The position numbers and the translations under genes are program-made. From Thermoplasmata archaeon (GTDB taxonomy: Archaea > Thermoplasmatota > Thermoplasmata > GCA-020350865), in assembly GCA_020350865.1 (NCBI GenBank), contig CP070726.1, positions 422,792 through 428,890 on the forward strand: a stretch of DNA of 6,099 bases, in the 5' to 3' direction. Of this stretch, positions 1 to 5,690 are shown piece after piece. Every line of letters begins with the position of its first letter. Position 1 is the first letter of the stretch. The notes beneath the pieces were generated by a model. The model had not been told where the DNA came from and did not search any database. It saw nothing but the letters and a program-made list of their open reading frames with translations.

Positions 1-120
1 AATATGATTCCGATCCTTCTGATTATAAACTACATATCGATGGTAATTTTCTGTATATTCTGGCTAGTTATTGCAATTATCATCTTCTTAATAATTGCAG
101 GCGGACTATTGGTATTCTAA
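1..120 (+). CDS. C-terminal end of an integral membrane protein (partial)
   Basis: Frame 1 of the plus strand is open from the window edge and closes with TAA at 118-120, giving 39 residues. They are almost all Ile, Leu, Val, Phe, Gly or Ala, begin NMIPILLIINYISMVIF and end with IIAGGLLVF. This is enough for one long or two short membrane helices with essentially no cytosolic tail after them. The stop lies 7 bases from the stop of the DUF357-like gene on the other strand, so the two genes are convergent. The stretch is clearly more AT-rich than the genes to the right. An open hydrophobic frame that ends just before the next gene is good but not conclusive evidence of coding, because only 120 bases are visible. 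No family can be assigned. Confidence 0.6.
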   Translation, partial: NMIPILLIINYISMVIFCIFWLVIAIIIFLIIAGGLLVF

Positions 121-127
121 GTTCTGC

Positions 128-424
128 TCACTCCGCAAGTGTGAACAGTTGATCGTCCTCTTCAACATCGAACAGACCCAACCTGGCTCCTGCATCCAGC
201 CATCCATGGGCGTAGTTCACGCAGGCGAAGGCATCAACATATTCACCTTTTTCAAAGAAATGCTTGGCATCCGAGAAATACGAGTTGGCCATGGAGAGGA
301 AGTCCTCGGCGATCTTTTTTGCATGGGACCTTTCCGGTGCTGTTAGCCTGAGTTTGACAAGGGCCCTTTGTGTCTTGTCAAGGTAGTCTGTTATCTTCTC
401 CTTCGTGATGGTGTCGGATGGCAT
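128..424 (-). CDS. DUF357-like small helical protein
   Basis: A 98-residue soluble, highly charged and probably all-helical protein. The middle and C-terminal part (about residues 45-88), with YFSDAKHFFEKGEYVDAF followed by VNYAHGWLDAGARLGLFDV, matches my memory of the archaeal DUF357 family: a helix with Y-x-x-DA, a K/E-G-x-Y turn, and a second helix ending in LDAGxRLGLF. The length is normal for that family, whose function is unknown to me. The two-helix pattern resembles half of a HEPN domain, but no RxxxxH RNase motif is visible. The ATG at 422-424 has an archaeal box A about 40 bases upstream, implying a short leader of about 16 bases with only a weak GGGG ribosome-site-like sequence. 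The gene is last in the minus-strand run and converges on the membrane gene at 1-120. Family call fairly sure; role unknown. Confidence 0.82.
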   Translation of the reverse strand: MPSDTITKEKITDYLDKTQRALVKLRLTAPERSHAKKIAEDFLSMANSYFSDAKHFFEKGEYVDAFACVNYAHGWLDAGARLGLFDVEEDDQLFTLAE

Positions 425-462
425 GGTATCCCCTGATTCCTTTTTAATAACAGGTTCAGGAT

Positions 463-470
463 TATTTAAG
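463..470 (-). promoter_or_regulatory. Box A (TATA) promoter of the DUF357-like gene
   Basis: The minus strand reads CTTAAATA, close to the archaeal box A consensus. With the usual 25-27 base distance, transcription would begin near position 440, leaving a leader of about 16 bases before the ATG at 424. It lies in the 72-base gap after the stop of the upstream membrane-protein gene, so the DUF357-like gene can be transcribed on its own. Confidence 0.5.
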
Positions 471-496
471 CGTAACCCCTGGGAAAACCCGCCCCA

Positions 497-1531
497 TCAT
501 GGATTCTTTTCGGCTGCCTGCTTAAGGATATAGGAAGTTAATATCGATATAGCCAGGCCAAAAAGTATCAATACAGGCCCCACCAGAAGGCCAGCCCAGA
601 ACACGAGGCCCAATACTCCAAGCAGCCCGATTTTTATGATTCTATCCTTCTTAAATTCCTCCTCGGTCCTCGGGACGACCTTGAAAATTGCCAGACCCAG
701 TAATATCGGAATGAGTCCAAATATCGAGGTGACAATCACACCCGGTCCCACGGATGCCCTGGAAAGGGCCACGGCCATCTGGACAAATATCGAGAAACCC
801 GAGCCGATGTAGAGAAGACCACCGAGATGAAAGGTAAAACCAACTGCATTTTCGGGAGGTGTGATGTACGGGAATTTGGGGAAAAACATCAGAGCAAAAC
901 CAGCAACCATTGTGACTAATACGGGTGCAAGGATGAAAAGGATGCTCTGCCCCTCCCACACATGGATGTTTACCACATCGATTGGCACCGATATCCACTC
1001 ATCCACATCGAATTTCTCGACATATCCCACGGCAAGGCCGAACTTACCGGTATTTTCCGGCTCATATATTGCCAAAAAATATGTTTGCGCCGTGTTCACA
1101 TGTTCGTCGAAATCCAGGATATTGTAGTAACTGGTGGGCGTAAAGGGCTCGTAATCGGCCTCTGTTGGTCTCTCCCCCGCAACGACTCTGGCACCGTATC
1201 CCTCAGGTTTTTCTATATGATCGGGCAGGGTATCGTTGTAAGGATAATCTTCACCCATGATGACTAGCACAGGGGAAAATGCAGACTCCTCGGGTGTGAA
1301 AATTGAAATGCGCAGCCTCTCGCCTTTTCCCATTTCTAGGCTGTAGTATTTTGCCTCATGGTTTTCGTGTATCTCGTCGTATATGGCCCATGATTTGGTG
1401 GGCTCGTGTATGTGGAAGGCGGCCTCGATGCTCGTATTGTCGTGTGGGGCCAGGGGCACATGGGCCGAGCCAGAGGGTAAGAGCATTACCGACAGTATAA
1501 AGATTATCAAGAGGCAGATAATTCGCTTCAC
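497..1531 (-). CDS. Signal-peptide protein with His-rich extracellular beta domain and five C-terminal membrane helices
   Basis: About 344 residues. The N-terminus MKRIICLLIIFILSVMLL followed by PSGSA is a clear signal peptide; cleavage after SGSA would leave a mature protein starting HVPLAPHDN. Roughly 170 extracellular residues follow, with alternating polar and hydrophobic strands (AKYYSLEMGKGERLRISIF; TYFLAIYEPENTGKFGLAVG) that recall PPC/GOLD-type beta sandwiches. The domain is rich in His near its start. Then come five likely membrane helices (about residues 196-217, 231-257, 263-286, 299-317 and 319-336) and a short basic tail. I do not recognise a named family. There are two in-frame GTG starts, at 1546 and 1531. 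I chose 1531 because the perfect box A at 1554-1561 predicts transcription starting on that codon, and because it gives a canonical signal peptide; from 1546 the protein would carry five more residues (MLFEA). It sits about 60 bases downstream of HerA with its own promoter, so a functional link to HerA is not implied. Confidence 0.88.
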   Translation of the reverse strand: MKRIICLLIIFILSVMLLPSGSAHVPLAPHDNTSIEAAFHIHEPTKSWAIYDEIHENHEAKYYSLEMGKGERLRISIFTPEESAFSPVLVIMGEDYPYNDTLPDHIEKPEGYGARVVAGERPTEADYEPFTPTSYYNILDFDEHVNTAQTYFLAIYEPENTGKFGLAVGYVEKFDVDEWISVPIDVVNIHVWEGQSILFILAPVLVTMVAGFALMFFPKFPYITPPENAVGFTFHLGGLLYIGSGFSIFVQMAVALSRASVGPGVIVTSIFGLIPILLGLAIFKVVPRTEEEFKKDRIIKIGLLGVLGLVFWAGLLVGPVLILFGLAISILTSYILKQAAEKNP

Positions 1532-1553
1532 AGCCTCAAAAAGCACAAGTAAC

Positions 1554-1561
1554 TATATAAA
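1554..1561 (-). promoter_or_regulatory. Box A (TATA) promoter giving a probably leaderless GTG-start mRNA
   Basis: The minus strand reads TTTATATA, a perfect archaeal box A, in the gap after the HerA stop. Its centre (about 1557.5) is 26-27 bases from the G of the GTG at 1531, the normal box A to start-site distance. The transcript would therefore begin on or next to that codon. No convincing Shine-Dalgarno sequence precedes either GTG; a GAGG lies only 3 bases before the 1531 codon. Confidence 0.65.
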
Positions 1562-1592
1562 ATGTTGTTACTCAGGAGAATAAGAAACAATC

Positions 1593-3065
1593 TCAGTAAG
1601 CCAGCCCCGCATCCGAGCTCTTTTCAACTATGGTGACGCTCTCGCCCCCGTGCTTGGATTCCCTTGGGCGCGTTTCCACGAACAGGGGCATGGTGATGCC
1701 GCCGCCAGTTATGATGGCAGTGCCTATGGGCAGCCTCTGGATGTCGTCCATCATGCCTGTTGTGAGCCCCTCCACCGAGGCCGTGATGGCCTTCAGATCG
1801 TTGGGATTGGTGACCTTGAGAATGATCTGGGTGTTGCACTGGGAGAGCACATTCTTGTCGATTTTTGCGGGCCTCTGGCTCACTATGGTCACACCGAGCC
1901 CGAACTTCCTGCCCTCCGAGGCAATGGTCCTGAATATCTTAGACGAGGCCACCTGGCCCTGCTGGGGGCAGAAGTTGTGGGCCTCCTCGGCCACAAGCAT
2001 TAAAGGCGGGATTTTATCCTGCTTCCTCAGCTCGAAGAGGTAAGTGCAGATGCGGTTCACAACCAGGGCCTGGATGTCCGGAGGGGAGCCTTTGAGGTTG
2101 ATGATGGTCGTCTTGCCCTTTTTTATGAGCTCCTCCATCCTCGTGCCCTTTTCGGCAAATATCTCCACCTCGGCCAGGTACTCCAGCTCGTTTACCAGCG
2201 GGGCCACGGGATTCTCCTCGTCTGCCTCCAGCACGCGGATGATATCGCGGATATCGTAGTATCCCTTGTTGTCCGAGAGAAATTCGATGGCCTTTCTGAG
2301 CGGAGGAAGAAAGTTTCTGACGTTCTTCGTGTTGGTGAGCTCCAGGATGCCCCTTGCGGTGAGATTGCCCAGGGTGAACCTGAGTGGCTTGGCGTCCTTG
2401 TTCAGCTTCGTATCTGTGGCGAACTCCTGGATTTTGGAGGAGTAGCCTTTCGGGTGGACGTCGAAGTTACGGGAGGTGCTGACGCTTTTTCCGGGCTTCT
2501 TCATGGAGGCGTACTCCCCGTGGGGGTCGAGTATCACTGTTGTGACATTGTGGGCCATGAGCTCCTCGATTATCACACCTGTGACGTAGCTCTTTCCCCC
2601 TCCTGTCTTGGCCAGGACGCTCACATGCTTCTGCACCATGTTGTTGATGTCCAGGTAAACTTTTATGTCGTGGCCTGCCAAAAGTCCCACATACGCTCCT
2701 ATCTCCGAATCCTCTTTCAGCCCAACCACCTTTCTGATGAGCTCGTCTTCTGCGCGGTATATGAACTCCCCTGCCTTGAAGGGCACCCTGGGCACCTGGA
2801 GGAGGTTCCTGTCGTCCCGGTACCCTATGACCGTGATCTTGGCCGAGACCTTTTCATCTATTTCCACCGGCTCTCCTTTTGCCAGTTTCTGGGCCTTTTC
2901 CAGCGACAGGTCGGTGCGCCTCTCGATTTTGTCCACCTGTCCCAGCACAGGCCCCACAGATTGATGGTCCACCCTGATGTAGTCGTTCTTTTCAACAGTG
3001 GCATCCACCTGGCATTCGAAATCGGTGGTGCCCACGTTCCCGTAGATAATGCCGATATGCTCCAT
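1593..3065 (-). CDS. herA: HerA-type DNA translocase/helicase ATPase
   Basis: 490 residues, normal for archaeal HerA, a hexameric FtsK/HerA-superfamily dsDNA translocase that works with the NurA nuclease, alongside Mre11-Rad50, in DNA end resection. Residues about 1-95 form the HAS-barrel (starting MEHIGIIYGNVGTTDFECQ). The ATPase follows: Walker A AKTGGGKS at 152-159, the HerA motif DPHGEY at 180-185, Walker B LMLVAEEAHNF at 355-365 with acidic residues E360/E361, and SEGRKFGLG (383-391) plus SQRP (396-399), where the arginine-finger/sensor region lies. All key residues look intact. The frame extends upstream to an ATG at 3128, but the 21 extra residues are AT-rich, unlike HerA N-termini, and overlap the likely promoter, so I chose the ATG at 3063-3065. 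No Shine-Dalgarno precedes it, suggesting a leaderless or very short leader mRNA. NurA, Mre11 and Rad50 genes are not in the window. Family very sure; the exact cellular partner is not shown. Confidence 0.95.
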   Translation of the reverse strand: MEHIGIIYGNVGTTDFECQVDATVEKNDYIRVDHQSVGPVLGQVDKIERRTDLSLEKAQKLAKGEPVEIDEKVSAKITVIGYRDDRNLLQVPRVPFKAGEFIYRAEDELIRKVVGLKEDSEIGAYVGLLAGHDIKVYLDINNMVQKHVSVLAKTGGGKSYVTGVIIEELMAHNVTTVILDPHGEYASMKKPGKSVSTSRNFDVHPKGYSSKIQEFATDTKLNKDAKPLRFTLGNLTARGILELTNTKNVRNFLPPLRKAIEFLSDNKGYYDIRDIIRVLEADEENPVAPLVNELEYLAEVEIFAEKGTRMEELIKKGKTTIINLKGSPPDIQALVVNRICTYLFELRKQDKIPPLMLVAEEAHNFCPQQGQVASSKIFRTIASEGRKFGLGVTIVSQRPAKIDKNVLSQCNTQIILKVTNPNDLKAITASVEGLTTGMMDDIQRLPIGTAIITGGGITMPLFVETRPRESKHGGESVTIVEKSSDAGLAY

Positions 3066-3081
3066 TTCAATAGGGTAATTG

Positions 3082-3104
3082 TTTTTTAAAGTACAAAAAT
3101 TTTG
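3082..3104 (-). promoter_or_regulatory. Candidate promoter region of herA
   Basis: On the minus strand this reads AAAATTTTTG, then TACTTTAAAAAAC, the most AT-rich block upstream of the chosen HerA start. Neither candidate box A sits at exactly the standard distance from the ATG at 3065: TTTAAAAA is slightly too close and ATTTTTG slightly too far. The implied start site is within a few bases of the ATG. The block lies inside the 21-residue extension of the longer frame, which argues against that extension being translated. Confidence 0.35.
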
Positions 3105-3279
3105 GGTCACGATTCTAAGAAACGGCATATGGGGCGAAAAACAACGCCCATGAACCGGGGTTGGCCCTGTGATGGGCTTTCAACTAGGTCCGGAGCCCAC
3201 CCTGGACCATTTGAAATCGTCCACGTTCCCTCCAACCGGTGCTTTCCCTGAAAATACGGCTGAAATTATCTGCTGGGTT

Positions 3280-3504
3280 TTACGATGGTGTTTTGGCCAC
3301 CTTGGAGAACAGAAGCAGTATGATGCCTGCAAGGAGGACAACTGCACCGATGATGGCGGCCGTCCAGTCGTAGGGGCCGTACACCGCCCAGCTTGTCTCG
3401 TTGACAAATACCTTGACGTGGTTGTGGACCAGTGAACCCAGTGCAATGAAAAGACCGATGAGTAGCGCTATCAGCCCCGCAAAAAATGTGATGGGTCTGC
3501 CCAC
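3280..3504 (-). CDS. Small two-helix membrane protein, start uncertain
   Basis: From the GTG at 3502-3504 the product has 74 residues: MGRPITFFAGLIALLIGLF begins the first membrane helix (about residues 6-26). A short outside loop carries VNETSW (a possible N-glycosylation sequon) and YGPYDW, and the second helix is IIGAVVLLAGIILLLF (about 52-67), before the end SKVAKTPS. I do not recognise a family. A GGAG lies 9 bases before the GTG. The frame stays open far upstream; the 17 residues just before the GTG are acidic and protein-like (IEEEPELEEVSRTEPEK) and begin at an ATA at 3553-3555, shortly after a good box A, so the true protein may be about 91 residues with a non-standard start. No ATG, GTG or TTG lies in frame between the box A and the GTG at 3504. 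Farther upstream the frame crosses the promoter and an inverted repeat and is unlikely to be coding. The gap to HerA is 214 bases. Confidence 0.65.
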   Translation of the reverse strand: MGRPITFFAGLIALLIGLFIALGSLVHNHVKVFVNETSWAVYGPYDWTAAIIGAVVLLAGIILLLFSKVAKTPS

Positions 3505-3586
3505 CTTCTCTGGCTCCGTACGGGATACCTCTTCAAGTTCAGGTTCTTCTTCTATGGTACCACCGTGTATTGTATCAGGATAGTTG

Positions 3587-3594
3587 CTTATAAA
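3587..3594 (-). promoter_or_regulatory. Box A (TATA) promoter of the small membrane-protein gene
   Basis: The minus strand reads TTTATAAG preceded by an A-rich stretch. Transcription is predicted near 3565, giving a leader of about 60 bases to the GTG at 3504, or about 10 bases to the ATA at 3555, which is preceded by GGTGGT. Confidence 0.5.
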
Positions 3595-3625
3595 TTTTAT
3601 TGTATGGATATCCGGTGGTTTAAGG

Positions 3626-3647
3626 GGGGATTTTATCGGAAATCCCC
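3626..3647. repeat. Perfect 8-bp inverted repeat
   Basis: GGGGATTT (3626-3633) and AAATCCCC (3640-3647) are perfect reverse complements separated by TATCGG, so either strand can form a tight hairpin. It lies about 35 bases upstream of the box A of the small membrane-protein gene. It could be an operator or part of the larger intergenic repeat. It has no U-tract on either side, so it is not an obvious terminator. Confidence 0.55.
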
Positions 3648-3705
3648 AAGGCTTCCTGGGAGGCCAGAGCCATAGGTTCATGGGCCTGGAAGTTGGGGAT
3701 TGGGG
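3631..3705 (+). repeat. Intergenic two-part repeat, copy A
   Basis: The left block TTTTATCGGAAATCCCCA (3631-3648) matches 16 of 18 bases of 5547-5564. The right block GGGATTGGGG (3696-3705) matches 5611-5620 exactly. The blocks are 65 bases apart, start to start, here and 64 in the other copy; the DNA between them is unlike. Within this copy AATCCCCAA (3641-3649) and TTGGGGATT (3693-3701) also form a perfect 9-bp inverted repeat. Nature unknown. Confidence 0.45.
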
Positions 3706-3870
3706 GATCGAGGTATCTTCCCTAAATGAGCTCAGAAAAGGGAGAATGGGGGCTGTATACTGTATCGGGAAAGAAAATCTGTTTGGAGTTAAAAGATTGT
3801 TACTTGAAAAATGGCAGACGGCCAACCGCTTTCCAACAGATAAATCAATAAATCCATTATGAAATGATTC

Positions 3871-3888
3871 AAAAAGAGAGAAAAAAAA
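3871..3888 (-). terminator. Oligo-T terminator of the propeller gene
   Basis: The minus strand, 37 to 54 bases past the TAA of the propeller gene, reads TTTTTTTT then CTCTCTTTTT. Archaeal RNA polymerase ends transcription at such T-rich runs without needing a hairpin. The pyrimidine-rich stretch continues upstream as CTCTCTCCCTC. Confidence 0.55.
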
Positions 3889-3924
3889 GAGGGAGAGAGA
3901 TTTACGTGGGTCATTTCAAAGGGT

Positions 3925-5130
3925 TTAAGTTTTCCAAGACCAGAGCAGGTTGGGTCCAGCTACCCCTGCAACGAAGACGTAAAGGTAGCCCGCATCGTCG
4001 GAAGCAGCATAGATTGTTCCACTGTACGATATTGATACATCCGTTACAACTCCGTTGGCGACATATATATGTTCCGGAGCACTGGATATCGGCGGTGGCA
4101 GATGACCATCGCCCCACTGGTAGACGGTGTTGTAGCTTGCTCCCACAACGTACATCGCATTGAACACCGACATGTCGACGTAATTTGATGGGTCCGGGGT
4201 CGGAAAGCTCCAGATGGGTGTTGGGCCGGCTGTGCCAAAATAATGAAAACCGTTGAAATCTGTCGGGTGGCACTCTCCTTGAGCCACTGCGAAGTACTGG
4301 GCATCATCGGACATGGTTATTCTACGCTGGGCTCCCTGTTGGGGAGAGAACCACAGTAGGTTTCCTGAGCCGTCGTATAGTCTGACATAATGTTGCCATC
4401 CATGGCCGGTGGCAATGCGCTCCGCGTTGTATGATATCCCAATGGAATAATACGGATCGCCGCAGTAGACCGTCCATTTCGGCACCAATGGTTGCGTGCA
4501 GTCTGTTGGGACATCAAAGAAATGCATGAAGTGCCAATAGCATCCTGCTGCGAAGTGCTGGCGATCGCCTGAGAATCTTACACAGTGAACCCGGCTGTTG
4601 GCATTGTAGTACTTAACCCAACTAGCGCCGAAATCCGGGTTCTTGAAAAGGTATATCGATCCCAAATAAGTGCCCGGATATTGATCCACGCTAACACCTG
4701 TCCCGACAGCTATATATTGACCGTCTCTTGTAATGTCTATGGCCCTGTTTACTTCTGCGATATTATAGTCAACCCGGTAGCTGAATATCAGGCTGCCATC
4801 GGTTGTATCGTAGAGGGAGACATACCCATTCGACGTCGGGGTATGGGGATAGTCGTTACTTGCCACGGCCAGATAATGACCGTTCTCGGATAATACGACT
4901 GCCCCAACATCGCGGCCTACATAGCTTGTCCACAACATGACGCCACTGACCGTGTCAAAGTATGCCACCCAATCGTCATAGCCGATAGCTATATGGGCTC
5001 CATCGCCTGCCACATCTACTGTGGATATCGGAGCAGGAGGTTGCTGTGCAGCTACGAGTCCCAACGGGGTTGCTGCGAAGGCTATAGTTGTCAATATTAG
5101 AACCGTTACTGTAATTGCCTTTCCTCTCAT
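3925..5130 (-). CDS. Secreted WD40/PQQ-like beta-propeller protein
   Basis: 401 residues. Residues 1-28 are a signal peptide (MRGKAITVTVLILTTIAF, ending VAA before QQP). The rest consists of eight imperfect repeats of 40-53 residues starting near 36, 76, 129, 181, 227, 269, 316 and 361. Each has the propeller pattern of a hydrophobic strand, a polar DG/NG turn, then an A-V-A/G-x strand (DVAGDGAHIAIGYDD; ITRDGQYIAVGTG; ISYSGTIYAASDD), and several end LW or W before a Ser or aromatic residue, as in PQQ-type blades. This points to an eight-bladed ring. There is no C-terminal anchor, so it is probably released or held at the surface by other proteins; five cysteines (about 183, 197, 211, 223 and 287) could form disulfides. 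No catalytic motif is visible; a binding or scaffold role is inferred. An in-frame ATG at 5178 exists, but the ATG at 5128-5130 follows a perfect GGAGGTGA site and starts the signal peptide. It is divergent from the LamG gene. Confidence 0.88.
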   Translation of the reverse strand: MRGKAITVTVLILTTIAFAATPLGLVAAQQPPAPISTVDVAGDGAHIAIGYDDWVAYFDTVSGVMLWTSYVGRDVGAVVLSENGHYLAVASNDYPHTPTSNGYVSLYDTTDGSLIFSYRVDYNIAEVNRAIDITRDGQYIAVGTGVSVDQYPGTYLGSIYLFKNPDFGASWVKYYNANSRVHCVRFSGDRQHFAAGCYWHFMHFFDVPTDCTQPLVPKWTVYCGDPYYSIGISYNAERIATGHGWQHYVRLYDGSGNLLWFSPQQGAQRRITMSDDAQYFAVAQGECHPTDFNGFHYFGTAGPTPIWSFPTPDPSNYVDMSVFNAMYVVGASYNTVYQWGDGHLPPPISSAPEHIYVANGVVTDVSISYSGTIYAASDDAGYLYVFVAGVAGPNLLWSWKT

Positions 5131-5135
5131 TTTTT

Positions 5136-5143
5136 TCACCTCC
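5136..5143 (-). promoter_or_regulatory. Strong Shine-Dalgarno site deciding the propeller start
   Basis: The minus strand reads GGAGGTGA, full complementarity to the archaeal 16S rRNA tail, followed by five bases and the ATG at 5128-5130. It excludes the upstream in-frame ATG at 5178, which would put 16 charged residues before the signal peptide. Confidence 0.85.
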
Positions 5144-5169
5144 CTTTCAATATTGGTATTTCTATCATC

Positions 5170-5217
5170 GCGCCCCACCTCGGCGCTTTTCTACCGCAAA
5201 AAATGTTCAAAGCGGTA
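5170..5217 (-). promoter_or_regulatory. Two stem-loops in the leader of the propeller gene
   Basis: Read on the minus strand, TACCGC (5217-5212) pairs perfectly with GCGGTA (5197-5192) around a 14-base loop. Five bases later GCGCC (5186-5182) pairs with GGCGC (5174-5170) around the loop GAGGTGG. The second loop itself resembles a ribosome-binding sequence. Both lie 27 or more bases upstream of the real Shine-Dalgarno site and within the likely transcript. They could control translation or mRNA stability, or be the site of a DNA-binding protein. I do not recognise a known riboswitch class. Confidence 0.4.
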
Positions 5218-5295
5218 CATCCCAAAAGGTGATTAGTAGAGATAGAAAATTTTTTCATCTATCTTTCAACCAACCCCCCAATTGCTCAAGCCTTT

Positions 5296-5324
5296 CTATA
5301 AATTAGTTTACATCTTCTATAAAA
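5296..5324 (-). promoter_or_regulatory. Candidate box A elements for the propeller gene
   Basis: Two minus-strand candidates lie close together: TTTATAG at 5296-5302 and TTTTATAG at 5317-5324. They predict starts near 5273 and 5294 and leaders of about 140-165 bases that include both stem-loops. Another TATA-like block, TTTTATATAT at 5351-5360, is nearly symmetric and could serve either strand. I cannot say which is used. Confidence 0.35.
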
Positions 5325-5546
5325 CACTTTATCGAACATTTCCTAAGAAATTTTATATATCAGAATATGAGCCAGTTGACAGAAAGCTTCAAATACGCAA
5401 AAGGGGACATTATCTTCTTTTATTATCATCAAATAATGAGATATAGATTTCTACTAAGCAGGAATATGATTTTTTTAGATATGGTCGATCGGTTATCTGC
5501 TTGTCTCTTCCTTTCAAAAGACGTAAGAGCTTATAAACCAATTGCT

Positions 5547-5620
5547 TTTTATCTCAAATCCCCACTCGCCCTCACGATATCGCGGATATCTGATCCGATT
5601 TTCTGAAAAAGGGATTGGGG
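5547..5620 (+). repeat. Intergenic two-part repeat, copy B
   Basis: TTTTATCTCAAATCCCCA (5547-5564) and GGGATTGGGG (5611-5620), matching copy A at 3631-3705 with spacing 64 against 65. Here the inverted pairing is weaker: AATCCC (5557-5562) with GGGATT (5611-5616). The interior carries GATATCGCGGATATC, which is absent from copy A. Confidence 0.45.
5576..5590 (+). repeat. 15-base direct repeat of a herA coding segment
   Basis: GATATCGCGGATATC occurs here and, exactly, at 2241-2255 inside herA, where the minus strand encodes Asp-Ile-Arg-Asp-Ile. Flanking bases differ. It contains two GATATC palindromes around GCG and can form a 6-bp hairpin. It could be a chance match, a protein-binding site, or the remnant of a copied fragment. 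Confidence 0.3.
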
Positions 5621-5690
5621 ACGCTTTCCATTCTTAGGCGCATATAATTACAACCAAAACAAAATAAGAGCTACAAAATACTGTACAACA

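Larger units (their letters stand above)
3505..3924. other. Intergenic region between the propeller gene and the small membrane-protein gene
   Basis: 420 bases without a convincing gene. On the right it holds the purine-rich tract that terminates the propeller gene, in the middle the G-rich repeat copy A with its inverted repeats, and on the left the box A and the leader or uncertain N-terminus of the small membrane protein. About 3710-3865 shows nothing I can name. The minus-strand open frame across it (to an ATG at 3825) is rich in Pro, Ser, Trp and Phe and does not look like protein. Confidence 0.6.

Noticed and set aside
128..424. HEPN RNase or toxin identity for the small helical protein
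   Set aside because: The helical pattern is similar, but there is no RxxxxH motif and no adjacent nucleotidyltransferase or antitoxin gene. The DUF357 match is better.
2454..3089. Plus-strand open frame of 211 codons opposite herA
   Set aside because: It is fully antisense to the HerA N-terminal half, is rich in His, Val, Leu and Cys in no recognisable pattern, and has no ribosome site. It is a shadow of a strongly conserved gene.
3066..3128. 21-residue N-terminal extension of HerA
   Set aside because: It is AT-rich, not HerA-like, and contains the likely promoter. The HAS-barrel begins properly at the internal ATG.
3169..3265. Possible C/D box RNA (GTGATGG near a CTGA) or another small RNA between herA and the small membrane gene
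   Set aside because: The C box is imperfect and no C'/D' pair is seen at normal spacing. Short stems such as TGGAC/GTCCA at 3203-3223 are present but too weak to support an RNA gene.
5367..5606. Plus-strand open frame of 79 codons in the long intergenic region
   Set aside because: The TATA-like block at 5351-5360 is too close for its ATG, there is no Shine-Dalgarno site, and the frame runs through repeat copy B. The sequence matches nothing I recognise.
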